Assembly: GCA_944322975.1 (NCBI GenBank)
Contig: CALUQS010000065.1
Span: forward strand, 1 to 62,187
DNA: 62,187 bases
Origin: Candidatus Gastranaerophilales bacterium
Lineage (GTDB): Bacteria; Cyanobacteriota; Vampirovibrionia; Gastranaerophilales; Gastranaerophilaceae
Direction of reading: 5' to 3'
Below the pieces are notes generated by a model that saw nothing but the letters and a program-made list of their open reading frames with translations, had not been told where the DNA came from and did not search any database. The translations under genes and the position numbers were made by a program. Below, piece after piece: positions 17,825 through 27,138 of this stretch (its first letter is position 1; each line of letters begins with the position of its first letter).

Positions 17825-19183
17825 TTAATAGTATCTTAAAACAAGTGTAATCAAATTTTGAAACAGTAAACACTGCGATATTAAAAATAAACCAACAGGC
17901 ACGACCTTGCTTTTTGTAACGTATTTTGAGCATAACACAAGCAAAACAACCGGTATTAAAGGTGTCAGGTATCTTCCCTGTATGCCTATTATATAAGGTT
18001 TTGTCTGGTAAACAAGATAAACGGAAGTCATTATTAAAATATAAGACAGCACAACAGCCGTAATAATCCGGATTTTGTTTTTTAACTTTATAGTACAAAT
18101 CTTTTCTCCGGTATCAATATAAAAAGCGGAAAGAACAAGCCCCGCCCACGCAAGATGTGTGTATTTTAAAGGAATCATTGCTAAAGTTACACCGATACTG
18201 GAAATTGTGTTTTGATAAAGAAAATCTTTTAAAAAAATTGTGGAATCTAAAATATTTTTTAGATAAACAAAAGGTGAGTGCAGTATTTCTTTGATTAAAT
18301 TAAATTTATTAGCAGCTCCGAGCCCGTATGTTGTTATTTCAGAACCGCTTGTGACACTTAAAATAAGTAATAAAATAACACCGGCATTTATCAACAAAGT
18401 CCATATAAAATATTTTAAATAAATTTTTGTTGAGGTTAGTTTTTCATCGGGAATTATAAAATACAATAAAATCAAAGGAACATACACAAATTTTAATATA
18501 GTTATAACTGTTATTAAACCAGCCCAGAGAAATATTTCTTTTTTATTGATGTTTTGCACATAATCACAAAAAGCCAGCTTTAAAGTATATGCAATATAAA
18601 GCAGAATAAATCCTATTGTTATAGCGTCCGTACTGATAGAGCCGGACTGAATTAAGTTAACAGGCAGCAGTGCAAAAAGAAAAAACAACCATTTTTTACA
18701 CGGGGTAATTCTTATTGCGTAATATGTCAGAGCAAGATAAACAAGAAGAGAGCAAAACCTCAGTATGTACATCATCAAAATCGGTTTTACATTAACAATT
18801 TTCATTACCCATAAAATCAAAAAGGACGGAAAATATGATATTGGTGTGTAGCTTGGCGGCGTATAATTTAAAAAACTTGTTGTATCTTTAGCAAGAGGCA
18901 CTTCAATAGCTTGAATTGTTGATTTGTAAGGAATTTTTTTGTTAGAAAGCCTGTAAACATTATAAAAATTGTACAAATAAGAAATGCTATATGGAACATT
19001 AAGCCCAGCTTGATTGTCTTTTATCTGATATCTCAATGTCCCTTGAGTATACCCCCACATTTTAAAGAGATGTTCAGGCTCATCAGGAGATTGAAAAGGC
19101 GGATTCACAAAAATAAATATTATTCCCCATAATAAACAAAATATTAAAAATATATTTTCTGTTTTTAGTATTATTTTTTTCAT
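17825..19183 (-). CDS. DUF2142-like membrane protein, paralog 1 (probable GT-C glycosyltransferase)
   Basis: A 452-aa polytopic membrane protein. It shares with two neighbours the block VNPPFQSPDEPEHLFKMWGY just after TM1, a typical DUF2142 signature. It also shares SYTPISYFPSFLILW, YILRFCSLLVYLAL and, near the end, IGIQGRYLTPL. DUF2142 proteins are thought to be GT-C-fold sugar transferases of surface polysaccharide synthesis. I start at the ATG at 19183. A TTG 30 bases earlier (19213) is in frame but would overlap the gene upstream. No Shine-Dalgarno sequence is visible. Middle position in the operon suggests shared expression with the other copies. Confidence 0.82.
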   Translation of the reverse strand: MKKIILKTENIFLIFCLLWGIIFIFVNPPFQSPDEPEHLFKMWGYTQGTLRYQIKDNQAGLNVPYSISYLYNFYNVYRLSNKKIPYKSTIQAIEVPLAKDTTSFLNYTPPSYTPISYFPSFLILWVMKIVNVKPILMMYILRFCSLLVYLALTYYAIRITPCKKWLFFLFALLPVNLIQSGSISTDAITIGFILLYIAYTLKLAFCDYVQNINKKEIFLWAGLITVITILKFVYVPLILLYFIIPDEKLTSTKIYLKYFIWTLLINAGVILLLILSVTSGSEITTYGLGAANKFNLIKEILHSPFVYLKNILDSTIFLKDFLYQNTISSIGVTLAMIPLKYTHLAWAGLVLSAFYIDTGEKICTIKLKNKIRIITAVVLSYILIMTSVYLVYQTKPYIIGIQGRYLTPLIPVVLLVLCSKYVTKSKVVPVGLFLISQCLLFQNLITLVLRYY

Positions 19184-19196
19184 TTTAATTTTTAAT

Positions 19197-20576
19197 TTAA
19201 TAGTAATAAACAATTATAATAACAAATGTCATAAGAAGTAAAAACTGTGCGGCAAACGTAAGAATTGCCGGCACTATTTTATTTTTTACACATATATTTT
19301 TTAAATTAAATAAGAGCATAAAAAACAAAAGCAACGGTGTCAGATATCTTCCCTGAATACCTATTATATAGGGTACTGTCATTTGATATACCAGATAAAC
19401 CGAAGTCATAATAAGAAAATAACAAAATATCAATATAGTTAAAATGAGCATTTTGTTTTTTATTTTCAAGTCTATTAAATCTTCTGTCTTACTTTTGTAA
19501 AAACAGGATAAAAATAGTAAAAACCATGCTAAATTTGAGGCAAAATTTGGTATCATTATAAGATTTCCGCCAATACTTGATATGATATTGCGAAAAATAA
19601 ACTGCCTCAAAAATAATGTTGATTGATAAACCAGAACTATGTAATCCAAAGGAGATTGCAATATTTTCTTTATAACTTCAAAACCGCTCATCAAATTTTT
19701 GCCGTACGTATATTCATTTATTCCTTTTGCGCTCATTGCTGCAACAATAACACACGCTATTAAAAACATATTTAAAATAAGTACAATTCCAAAATTTGTA
19801 AAATACTGTTTTATTGACGCAAATTTATTTTTCGGAATCAAAAAATATAAAAGAATTAAAGGGAAATATGTAAATTTTAAAAGACCTATACAGGTAATTA
19901 AAACATCCCATATTATTATTTGTTGTTTTTCAATCTTTACAATACTGTCATCAAAAGCAAGTTTCAATGTATACGCAGCAAAAAGCATTATAACCCCGAG
20001 CGTTATACCGTCCGTACTGATTGCAACCGACTGATATACGTTAACCGGCAGCAATGAGAAAAAAAGAAACAACCACTTTTTACAAGGTGTAATTTTTATC
20101 GCAAAATATGTAAGCGACAAATAAACAAGAAGAGAACAAAACCGTAGAATATACATCATTAAAAGAGGTTTTATACTCAAAAATTTCATTACCCACAAAA
20201 CAATAAATGACGGAAAATAAGACAAAGGAGTATAACTTGTAGGAATAAATTTTACAAAAACTTTGTTATCTTTGTTTAAAGGCAATTTTGAATATTTGAC
20301 AGTTTCTATTAACGGAATTTTTTTGTTTGTGTAAACATATTGAGAATAAAATTTATAAATACGCTCAATACTTTCGGGCAGTTCTGTTCCGCTCCATCCG
20401 GCTTTAATCGTATGCCGTAATGTTCCCTGCGTATATCCCCACATCTTAAAAAAGTGTGCAGGTTCATCAGGAGCCTGAAAAGGAGGGTTAACTATTAAAA
20501 ATATAAGCCCCCACAACAAACAAGAAACCAGAAAAACATTTTCACATCTAAACATTATGTTTTTTAAGTTGTTCAA
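19197..20576 (-). CDS. DUF2142-like membrane protein, paralog 2
   Basis: A 459-aa membrane protein closely similar to its two neighbours, with VNPPFQAPDEPAHFFKMWGY after TM1, SYTPLSYFPSF, YILRFCSLLVYLSLTY and IGIQGRYLTPLLLF. I accept a TTG start at 20576: GGAGGAG lies about 10 bases upstream, while the first ATG is seven codons later. The loops after the DEP motif (residues about 60-110) differ most among the three copies, which could change sugar or acceptor choice. The stop lies 13 bases before the ATG of paralog 1. Confidence 0.82.
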   Translation of the reverse strand: MNNLKNIMFRCENVFLVSCLLWGLIFLIVNPPFQAPDEPAHFFKMWGYTQGTLRHTIKAGWSGTELPESIERIYKFYSQYVYTNKKIPLIETVKYSKLPLNKDNKVFVKFIPTSYTPLSYFPSFIVLWVMKFLSIKPLLMMYILRFCSLLVYLSLTYFAIKITPCKKWLFLFFSLLPVNVYQSVAISTDGITLGVIMLFAAYTLKLAFDDSIVKIEKQQIIIWDVLITCIGLLKFTYFPLILLYFLIPKNKFASIKQYFTNFGIVLILNMFLIACVIVAAMSAKGINEYTYGKNLMSGFEVIKKILQSPLDYIVLVYQSTLFLRQFIFRNIISSIGGNLIMIPNFASNLAWFLLFLSCFYKSKTEDLIDLKIKNKMLILTILIFCYFLIMTSVYLVYQMTVPYIIGIQGRYLTPLLLFFMLLFNLKNICVKNKIVPAILTFAAQFLLLMTFVIIIVYYY

Positions 20577-20614
20577 TGGATGTAAACTCCTCCCGCCGCT
20601 AAATTATATGCTTT

Positions 20615-21982
20615 TTAAGCATACATATTAATTATATTAACAAAAGTGCATAAAAGCAAAAACTGAGAAACTAAAAATAAAAAGACAGGCACTATTTTGC
20701 TTTTAAAACAGAATTTATCAGACGCAAATACAAACAGAGCGAATAATAACAGCGGTGTAAGATATCGCCCCTGAATACCGACTATGTAAGTTTTGCTTTT
20801 GAATATTAAATATACTGATGTAACAATTATCAAATAAGAAATTATTATACCGGCAGCTATTAAACCTTTTTGTTTAAGAGAAATTTTTTGTATTTTTTCG
20901 TTAACGGTTTTATAAAATACTGACAAAAGTAAAGCTATATAAGCTATATTAACAGCAAAAACCGGTATCATTTTAAAGAATACACTAACACTTGAAATAA
21001 TGTTTCTGTAAATAAATCCCCTTAAAATATAAGTAGATATGAGAACTTTTTTCAGATAATCAACAGGGGCGGTTATTATCTGCTTAATTAAATCAGCCTT
21101 GTCATTAATCAAAAATGTTTTTGTGTGTTGGTTTAACACAGGGGTGCTCATAACTGCAGATAAAAATATAAAAATTAACACCAAAGATGCACAGGCTGAA
21201 AGCCAAAAATATTTAAAATACGCTTTTTGAGACTCAAATTTTTTGTAAGGTATCAAAAAATATGCAACTATAAGAGGGAAATATGCGTATTTTAAAATAC
21301 AGATATAAGCAAATATTATACTCCAGAGCAAAATATTTTTAACGTTAATATGTTTTATACTGTCATCAAACGCGAGTTTAAGCGTATAAGCCAGAAATAA
21401 AATAATCAAACCGAATGTTAATCCGTCTACACTGACAGATGCAGCCTGATAAATATTTACCGGCAGCAGTGAAAACAACAGAAAAGTCCATTTAAAACAC
21501 GGGACAATTTTTATTGCGCCGTAACACAAAGCCAGATACACAAGCAGTGAACAAAACCTCAAAATATATAACATTGCTAAAGGTTTTACACAAAATAATT
21601 TCAAAAACCATAAAACAATAAATGACGGAAAATAAGATAAAGGGGTGTAACTTGACGGATTAAAACTCAAAAAAACTGTTTTATCTTTTTCAAGCGGCAA
21701 TTTTTTTGCTTGAAATGTTGCTTCTAACGGAATTTTTGTGTCAATTCTTCTGTAATAATCATAAAAATTATAAAGATTTGTAAAACTCTCAGGCAAATTT
21801 TGACCGCTTACGCCGTCTTTTATTTGATGCCTTAAAGTTCCCTGAGTGTATCCCCACATCTTAAAAAAATGTTCCGGTTCGTCAGGAGTTTGAAACGGAG
21901 GATTCACAAACAAAAAAATTATTCCCCACAACAAACAGGTTATAAAAAATATATTTTCGATTTTAAATAAAGTTTTTTCCAT
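20615..21982 (-). CDS. DUF2142-like membrane protein, paralog 3
   Basis: First gene of the minus-strand glycosyltransferase run, 455 aa, with VNPPFQTPDEPEHFFKMWGY, SYTPLSYFPSFIVLW, YILRFCSLLVYLAL and VGIQGRYLTPLLLF. By eye it is roughly half identical to each neighbour along the whole length, so the three copies arose by tandem duplication. The ATG at 21982 lies only 25 bases from the divergent gtrA start. The AGAG close before it is too near to be a good ribosome-binding site. Confidence 0.83.
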   Translation of the reverse strand: MEKTLFKIENIFFITCLLWGIIFLFVNPPFQTPDEPEHFFKMWGYTQGTLRHQIKDGVSGQNLPESFTNLYNFYDYYRRIDTKIPLEATFQAKKLPLEKDKTVFLSFNPSSYTPLSYFPSFIVLWFLKLFCVKPLAMLYILRFCSLLVYLALCYGAIKIVPCFKWTFLLFSLLPVNIYQAASVSVDGLTFGLIILFLAYTLKLAFDDSIKHINVKNILLWSIIFAYICILKYAYFPLIVAYFLIPYKKFESQKAYFKYFWLSACASLVLIFIFLSAVMSTPVLNQHTKTFLINDKADLIKQIITAPVDYLKKVLISTYILRGFIYRNIISSVSVFFKMIPVFAVNIAYIALLLSVFYKTVNEKIQKISLKQKGLIAAGIIISYLIIVTSVYLIFKSKTYIVGIQGRYLTPLLLFALFVFASDKFCFKSKIVPVFLFLVSQFLLLCTFVNIINMYA

Positions 21983-21989
21983 CTCTAAT

Positions 21990-22003
21990 TTATAATATTA
22001 TAA
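21990..22003. promoter_or_regulatory. Palindromic double -10 element between divergent gtrA and DUF2142 genes
   Basis: The 25-base gap between two divergent start codons contains the perfect 14-base palindrome TTATAATATTATAA. It places a TATAAT on each strand: plus 21991-21996, minus 22002-21997. If used, both messages would have leaders of only about 5-8 bases. No good -35 hexamer is seen at the expected distance on either strand, so promoter use is an inference. Confidence 0.45.
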
Positions 22004-22007
22004 AATT

Positions 22008-22373
22008 ATGAAAATAGATTTGCTTTTTGTAAAATTTATTCTCGTCGGAGTTTTGAATACGGCGTTTGGATATCTGGCTTTTGCACTGCTTTTATTTTTG
22101 GGGCTGCATTATTCAATTGCCGTTGTTTTGTCTACTATTGCGGGGATATTATTTAACTTTAAAACAATCGGGGTACTGGTTTTTAAAAATCATAACAATA
22201 AACTTATATTTAAATTTGTTGCAGTATATACCTTAATCTGTACAATTGGTATAATTATTTTGCGGCTGGCAGAGCTTGTACATATAAATCTTTATTTTGC
22301 AGGTCTTGTATCTACCGTAATATGTGCATTAATATCTTTTATATTAAACAAAAATTGGGTATTTAAAGTATGA
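22008..22373 (+). CDS. gtrA: GtrA-like membrane protein (polyprenyl-linked sugar flippase type)
   Basis: A 121-aa protein with four hydrophobic segments in the GtrA pattern: an early FVKFILVGVLNTAFGYLAF and a C-terminal FILNKNWVFKV. GtrA proteins are thought to flip polyprenyl-phosphate sugars across the inner membrane or assist that step. The stop overlaps the start of the GT2 gene by four bases (ATGA), giving tight coupling. Together with gtrB and the divergent GT-C-type genes this forms a three-component glycosylation module. No ribosome-binding site is visible; see the palindromic -10 element before it. Confidence 0.87.
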   Translation: MKIDLLFVKFILVGVLNTAFGYLAFALLLFLGLHYSIAVVLSTIAGILFNFKTIGVLVFKNHNNKLIFKFVAVYTLICTIGIIILRLAELVHINLYFAGLVSTVICALISFILNKNWVFKV

Positions 22374-23308
22374 AAAAAATTAGCCTTGTTTCCAGCTGTT
22401 ATAACGAAGAAGAAAATATAGACACTTTATATGAAAGAGTTACAAAAGCAATTGAACCCTTTTGTGACAGATACAAATTTGAATACATACTGCTTGATAA
22501 CGGTTCAACAGATAATACGGCACAAAAACTCCGTGACCTTGCACAAAAAGATGAGAGAATTAAAGTCATATTAAATACCCGTAACTTTGGACACATTCGC
22601 TCACCTTATTACGGAATGACACAGGCCGACGGAGACGCGGTAATTTATCTTGCCTCCGACCTTCAGGATCCTCCCGAACTTATAAAAGATTTTATAGAAA
22701 AATGGGAACAGGGCTACATGATTGTTCTGGGCAAAAAAACAAAAAGCGAAGAATCAATACTCATGTTTTTGATTCGCAGTGCTTATTATGAACTTATTTC
22801 AAGAATAGCAGATGATGATTCAGGTCTTGTTAAAAACTGTACCGGTTTCGGGCTTTATGACCATAAAGTTATAGAAATTATAAAAAGTTTAGATGACCCG
22901 TATCCGTACCTGAGAGGTTTAATTTGTGATATAGGTTACGAAAAAGCTTTTGTGGAATTCACACAGCCGACAAGAAAAAGAGGTATTACAAAAAACAATT
23001 TTTACACCCTATACGATAATGCAATGATTGGTATTGTAAAACATTCTAAAGTTCCGCTGCGTATCATGACTTTTTTAGGGTTTGGTTTTTCTTTTTTAAG
23101 CCTTTTAATTGCTTTTTTGTATTTTATTTTAAAACTGGTGTTCTGGGAAGAATTTTCACTGGGCATGGCTCCTATTATCATCAGTTTATTTTTCTTTGCC
23201 TCGGTACAGCTGTTTTGCCTGGGGGTTCTTGGAGAATATATAGGCGCAATTTATACAAGGGTCAACAAAAAACCGGTTGTTGTTGAAAAAGAAAGAATTA
23301 ATTTTTAA
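22370..23308 (+). CDS. gtrB: GtrB-like polyprenyl-phosphate glycosyltransferase (GT2)
   Basis: A 312-aa protein with a GT-A domain (SSCYNEEENIDTLYERV, LDNGSTDNTAQKL, and the metal-binding region LASDLQDPPELI) and two C-terminal TM segments (about 230-290), as in DPM1/GtrB. It should load a sugar from a nucleotide donor onto undecaprenyl phosphate at the cytoplasmic face. It follows gtrA with a 4-base overlap. The product would be flipped and used by membrane transferases such as the divergent DUF2142/GT-C proteins; that pairing is inferred from neighbourhood. The sugar is unknown. Confidence 0.92.
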   Translation: MKKISLVSSCYNEEENIDTLYERVTKAIEPFCDRYKFEYILLDNGSTDNTAQKLRDLAQKDERIKVILNTRNFGHIRSPYYGMTQADGDAVIYLASDLQDPPELIKDFIEKWEQGYMIVLGKKTKSEESILMFLIRSAYYELISRIADDDSGLVKNCTGFGLYDHKVIEIIKSLDDPYPYLRGLICDIGYEKAFVEFTQPTRKRGITKNNFYTLYDNAMIGIVKHSKVPLRIMTFLGFGFSFLSLLIAFLYFILKLVFWEEFSLGMAPIIISLFFFASVQLFCLGVLGEYIGAIYTRVNKKPVVVEKERINF

Positions 23309-23352
23309 TTCATTAATAAATTATACAGTTATTATTCTCTGATTACATGAAA

Positions 23353-23420
23353 TATAATCTTGATAAATCTCCTTGTTTTATCTACTATTCAATTGTGAAT
23401 TAGTACAAAACAAGGAGATT
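23353..23420 (+). promoter_or_regulatory. tpiA -10 element and 5'-leader hairpin hiding the ribosome-binding site
   Basis: TATAAT at 23353-23358 predicts transcription starting near 23365. From 23366 a perfect 14-bp inverted repeat follows: AATCTCCTTGTTTT (23366-23379) pairs with AAAACAAGGAGATT (23407-23420). The enclosed ACTATTCA/TGAATTAGT segment can add about 8 more pairs with one bulge. The tpiA Shine-Dalgarno sequence AAGGAG (23412-23417) is entirely inside the stem. The -35 is poor. This looks like a translation-control leader. Confidence 0.7.
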
Positions 23421-23425
23421 GTATT

Positions 23426-24205
23426 ATGTCAAGAAGACCTGTTATTGCCGGCAACTGGAAAATGCACAAATTGCAAGCAGAATCTGCCCAGCTGGTTAAC
23501 GATTTGATGAAAGAATTAAAAGATTTAGACAAAGCAACAATGCCCGAAGTTGTTGTTGCTCCTGTATTTACATCACTTTATGCAGTGAACAAAGCTATGA
23601 CAGATTGCGGCTGCGGCAGAGTAAGACTCGCTTGCCAGAATTGTTTTTACGAAACTCAAGGCGCTTTCACCGGAGAAGTTTCTGTTGAAATGGCTAAAGA
23701 TGCAGGCTGTGAATACATTATTATCGGACACTCCGAAAGAAGACAATACTTTGGCGAAACAGATGAAATGGTTAACAAAAAAGCTAAAAAAATTCTTGCA
23801 GAAGGACTTGTTCCTATCATCTGCTGCGGCGAATCTCTTGAACAAAGAGAAGCAGGGGTTACTGATACTCACATAGCTTCACAAATCAAAGCTGCATTAA
23901 ACGGACTTACACCTGATGAAGTTGCTAAATCAATCATTGCTTACGAACCTATCTGGGCTATCGGAACAGGTAAAACCTGCGATTCAACAGAAGCTAACAG
24001 AGTTATTGCAATGATAAGAGGCGTTGTTAAAGACATTGCAGGTGCAAACGCTGCTGATTCAATCAGAATCTTATACGGCGGAAGTGTTAAACCGGAAACT
24101 ATCGAAGAACAAATGGCTCAATCTGATATTGACGGTGCATTAGTCGGCGGTGCAAGCCTTAAAGCTGACAGCTTTGCTAAAATAGTTAAAGGCGCATTAA
24201 AATAA
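23426..24205 (+). CDS. tpiA: Triosephosphate isomerase
   Basis: A 259-aa cytoplasmic glycolytic enzyme interconverting dihydroxyacetone phosphate and glyceraldehyde-3-phosphate. The N-terminal AGNWKMHK (catalytic Lys12), the electrophile His in IIGHSERR, the catalytic Glu in AYEPIWAIGTG and the phosphate-binding YGGSVKPE and GALVGGASL are all present. AAGGAG lies 8 bases upstream of the ATG but is buried in a long leader hairpin. It is monocistronic: a strong terminator follows. Codon use here is cleaner than in neighbours, in keeping with high expression. Confidence 0.97.
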   Translation: MSRRPVIAGNWKMHKLQAESAQLVNDLMKELKDLDKATMPEVVVAPVFTSLYAVNKAMTDCGCGRVRLACQNCFYETQGAFTGEVSVEMAKDAGCEYIIIGHSERRQYFGETDEMVNKKAKKILAEGLVPIICCGESLEQREAGVTDTHIASQIKAALNGLTPDEVAKSIIAYEPIWAIGTGKTCDSTEANRVIAMIRGVVKDIAGANAADSIRILYGGSVKPETIEEQMAQSDIDGALVGGASLKADSFAKIVKGALK

Positions 24206-24237
24206 CCGTCAACAAAATATAACTCTTAAATATTTTC

Positions 24238-24276
24238 AAAACGCTTTCTTCAATTTATTTTAAGAAAGCGTTTTTT
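24238..24276 (+). terminator. Terminator after tpiA
   Basis: A perfect 13-bp stem, AAAACGCTTTCTT (24238-24250) with AAGAAAGCGTTTT (24262-24274), is followed by more T. This is the strongest-looking terminator in the window. Confidence 0.92.
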
Positions 24277-24367
24277 GTATAGCAAATTAACCCGGCTATG
24301 TAAAAAAAAACTTCTTTGTGCTATTTTATAGGCATTGAATGATTTAAAACACCTTAGAGAGGCAATA

Positions 24368-27022
24368 ATGGAAAATACAAAAACTGTTAACTTCAGCGAT
24401 TTGCCCACCACGTATGACGCAAAAGCTACAGAAGAAAAAATCTATAAATTTTGGGAAGACAACGAATGCTTTAAAGCAGATGCAAAATCTCCTAAAAAAC
24501 CTTTTTCAATTGTAATTCCGCCTCCAAACGTCACGGGTGTACTGCATATGGGGCACGCCATTGATGAAACCTTGCAGGATATTTTAGTCCGTTATCACAG
24601 AATGTCAGGTTACGAAACTCTCTGGGTTCCGGGTACAGACCACGCCGGTATTGCAACACAAAACGTTGTAGAAAAACAACTGAGAGCAGAAGGCACAAAC
24701 CGCCACGAACTCGGCAGAGAAAAATTTTTAGAACGTACCTGGAAATGGGCTAACGAACATAAAAGCGCAATCTTAGACCAGTGCAAACGTCTCGGCGCAT
24801 CCTTTGACCGTTCAAGAGAAAGATTTACCCTCGACAAAGGCTGCTCTGACGCGGTTAAAGAAGTATTTGTAAGACTATACGAAAAAGGATTAATTTACAA
24901 AGGGTCTTATATCGTAAACTGGTGTCCGCGCTGTCAGTCAGCGATTTCTGATGTAGAAACCGAATACGAAACAGAAGCAAGCCACCTTTGGGAAATCAGC
25001 TACTCCTTAAAAGATGAACCGGGTGCGATTGTAATTGCAACAACAAGACCCGAGACCATGTTCGGTGATGCGGCTATTGCAGTAAATCCTACTGATTACA
25101 AATATAAAGATTTAATCGGAAAAACCGTTGTTATTCCGCTTACAGGCAGAGAAATTCCTATTATTGCCGATGAATATGTTGACAAAAAATTCGGAACCGG
25201 AGCACTTAAAATTACTCCCGCTCACGATCCCAATGACTATGAAATCGCAAAACGCCACAACCTTAAACCTATATGGGTTATTGACGGAGAAGGCAAGATG
25301 AAAGCCTGTGCAGAAGTTCCGGAAGAGCTGCACGGCTTAGACCGCGACGAGGCACGCAAAAAAACTGTGGACATGCTGCGTTATCACAATGATTTGATAA
25401 GAATCACAGACCTTGAACACAACGTAGGCAAATGCCAGAGATGCCATACAACAATTGAACCGTTACTCTCAGAGCAATGGTTTGTAAAAATGAAACCTCT
25501 TGCAGAAGCTGCCATCAGGGCTGTAAAAACCGGTGAAATTAAATTTATTCCCGAAAAATGGGAAAAGAATTATCTTGGCTGGATGGAAAATATCCGTGAC
25601 TGGTGCATATCACGTCAATTGTGGTGGGGACATCAGATTCCGGCATATTATCATAACCAGACCGGCGAGATGGTTGTTGCTAAAGAAAATCCGGATCCTG
25701 AAAATTATACACAAGAAACTGATGTACTTGATACCTGGTTTTCATCAGGATTGTGGCCGTTTTCTACAATGGGCTGGCCAAATAAAGAGGCAGAAGATTT
25801 TAAAAAATTCTATCCGACCTCAGTTCTTGTTACCGGTTTTGACATAATTTTCTTCTGGGTAGCAAGAATGATTACCATGGGCTATGAATTTACCGGCAAA
25901 GCCCCATTTTCAACTGTATACATCCACGGTTTAATCCGTGATGAAAAAGGACAAAAAATGTCTAAATCCAAAGGCAATACGGTTGATCCTGTCGGGGTAA
26001 TAGACAAATACGGCTGCGACGCACTAAGGTTCACAATGACATCAATGTGTACATACGGCGGTCAAGATATAAAAATCAGTGAAGATAAATTTGAATACGG
26101 CAGAAACTTTGCAAATAAAATTTGGAACGCTTCAAGATTTGTTCTGATGAACCTTGAAGGCATTGACAACAAAGCGATTGACATGGATAACCTTACAATC
26201 GCTGACAGATGGATTCTGCATAGATTGAACGAAACTGCAAAACTTGTTAATGACAACATCCAAACTTACAGAATAGGTGAAACAGCTCATGTGTTGTACG
26301 ATTTCTTCTGGAACGAATACTGTGACTGGTATGTAGAAATCGCAAAAATTCAATTGCAAGACGCTGCACAAAAAGCAAACACGCAAAGAGTTTTGAGATA
26401 TATTCTTGATATGGCTTTGAGAATGCTCCACCCGATTATGCCGCACATTACAGAGGCTATATGGCAATTAATCCCTCAGGAAAAAGAAACAATCGGAATT
26501 ATAAAAGCACAGTTCCCGACTTATCAAAAAGAATTTGTTTTTGAAACAGAAAACAAAGAAATGGAACTTGTTTTTGAAACAATTAAATCTTTGAGAAATG
26601 TCCGTCAGGGCTTGAATATACCGCTCTCTGCACAAATGAATATAACTGTTCTGGCAAGTGCAGCCGAAAAACCGGTTTTTGAAGCTGTTGTACCTTACTT
26701 AAAACGTCTTGCAAGAATAGAAAGTGTGGAATTTAAAGGCGAAGATACACAAATGCCTAAAAAATCTGCGTCTGCTGTTGTAGGCAATTCAAAAATCATT
26801 ATCCCGCTTGAAGGTTTGATTAACTTTGATGAGGAAATTGCACGCCAGAACAAAAAAATAGAAAAACTCAACAAAGAAAAAATGAGTTTGGACGGCAGGC
26901 TTAAAAACAAGAACTTTGTTGAAAAAGCGCCTAAAGAATTGATTGAAGAAACTCAAGCCCGTGCCGATGAGCTTGAGGCACAAATCAACGCAATTAAAGA
27001 GCTTATTGAAACATTAAAATAA
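24368..27022 (+). CDS. valS: Valyl-tRNA synthetase
   Basis: Class I aminoacyl-tRNA synthetase charging tRNA-Val, 884 aa from my preferred ATG at 24368, which has GAGAGG just upstream. An in-frame ATG 33 bases earlier (24335) lacks a good site. The catalytic core has PPPNVTGVLHMGHA (HMGH, about 59-62) and the KMSKSKGNTVDP loop (about 530). The editing domain lies between, followed by the anticodon-binding region and a C-terminal coiled coil (about 825-884). No T-box or other leader structure is evident. It stands alone between two terminators. Confidence 0.97.
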   Translation: MENTKTVNFSDLPTTYDAKATEEKIYKFWEDNECFKADAKSPKKPFSIVIPPPNVTGVLHMGHAIDETLQDILVRYHRMSGYETLWVPGTDHAGIATQNVVEKQLRAEGTNRHELGREKFLERTWKWANEHKSAILDQCKRLGASFDRSRERFTLDKGCSDAVKEVFVRLYEKGLIYKGSYIVNWCPRCQSAISDVETEYETEASHLWEISYSLKDEPGAIVIATTRPETMFGDAAIAVNPTDYKYKDLIGKTVVIPLTGREIPIIADEYVDKKFGTGALKITPAHDPNDYEIAKRHNLKPIWVIDGEGKMKACAEVPEELHGLDRDEARKKTVDMLRYHNDLIRITDLEHNVGKCQRCHTTIEPLLSEQWFVKMKPLAEAAIRAVKTGEIKFIPEKWEKNYLGWMENIRDWCISRQLWWGHQIPAYYHNQTGEMVVAKENPDPENYTQETDVLDTWFSSGLWPFSTMGWPNKEAEDFKKFYPTSVLVTGFDIIFFWVARMITMGYEFTGKAPFSTVYIHGLIRDEKGQKMSKSKGNTVDPVGVIDKYGCDALRFTMTSMCTYGGQDIKISEDKFEYGRNFANKIWNASRFVLMNLEGIDNKAIDMDNLTIADRWILHRLNETAKLVNDNIQTYRIGETAHVLYDFFWNEYCDWYVEIAKIQLQDAAQKANTQRVLRYILDMALRMLHPIMPHITEAIWQLIPQEKETIGIIKAQFPTYQKEFVFETENKEMELVFETIKSLRNVRQGLNIPLSAQMNITVLASAAEKPVFEAVVPYLKRLARIESVEFKGEDTQMPKKSASAVVGNSKIIIPLEGLINFDEEIARQNKKIEKLNKEKMSLDGRLKNKNFVEKAPKELIEETQARADELEAQINAIKELIETLK

Positions 27023-27040
27023 AACATTTTTAAACATAAG

Positions 27041-27071
27041 ATGAGGGTGTGCAAGAACACACCCTCATTTT
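27041..27071 (+). terminator. Terminator after valS
   Basis: A perfect 11-bp stem, ATGAGGGTGTG (27041-27051) with CACACCCTCAT (27058-27068), has the loop CAAGAA and then a short T-run. It may also serve the convergent uppP gene on the other strand. Confidence 0.85.
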
Positions 27072-27138
27072 AATAAGTTTTCCGGACAGGCATTATGCAT
27101 TATATGTCTGCACCGAATATTTTTTTAAGTATTTTTAT

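Noticed and set aside
24277..24367. T-box or riboswitch before valS
   Set aside because: The gap is only about 90 bases after a terminator and has no T-box motif or large fold.
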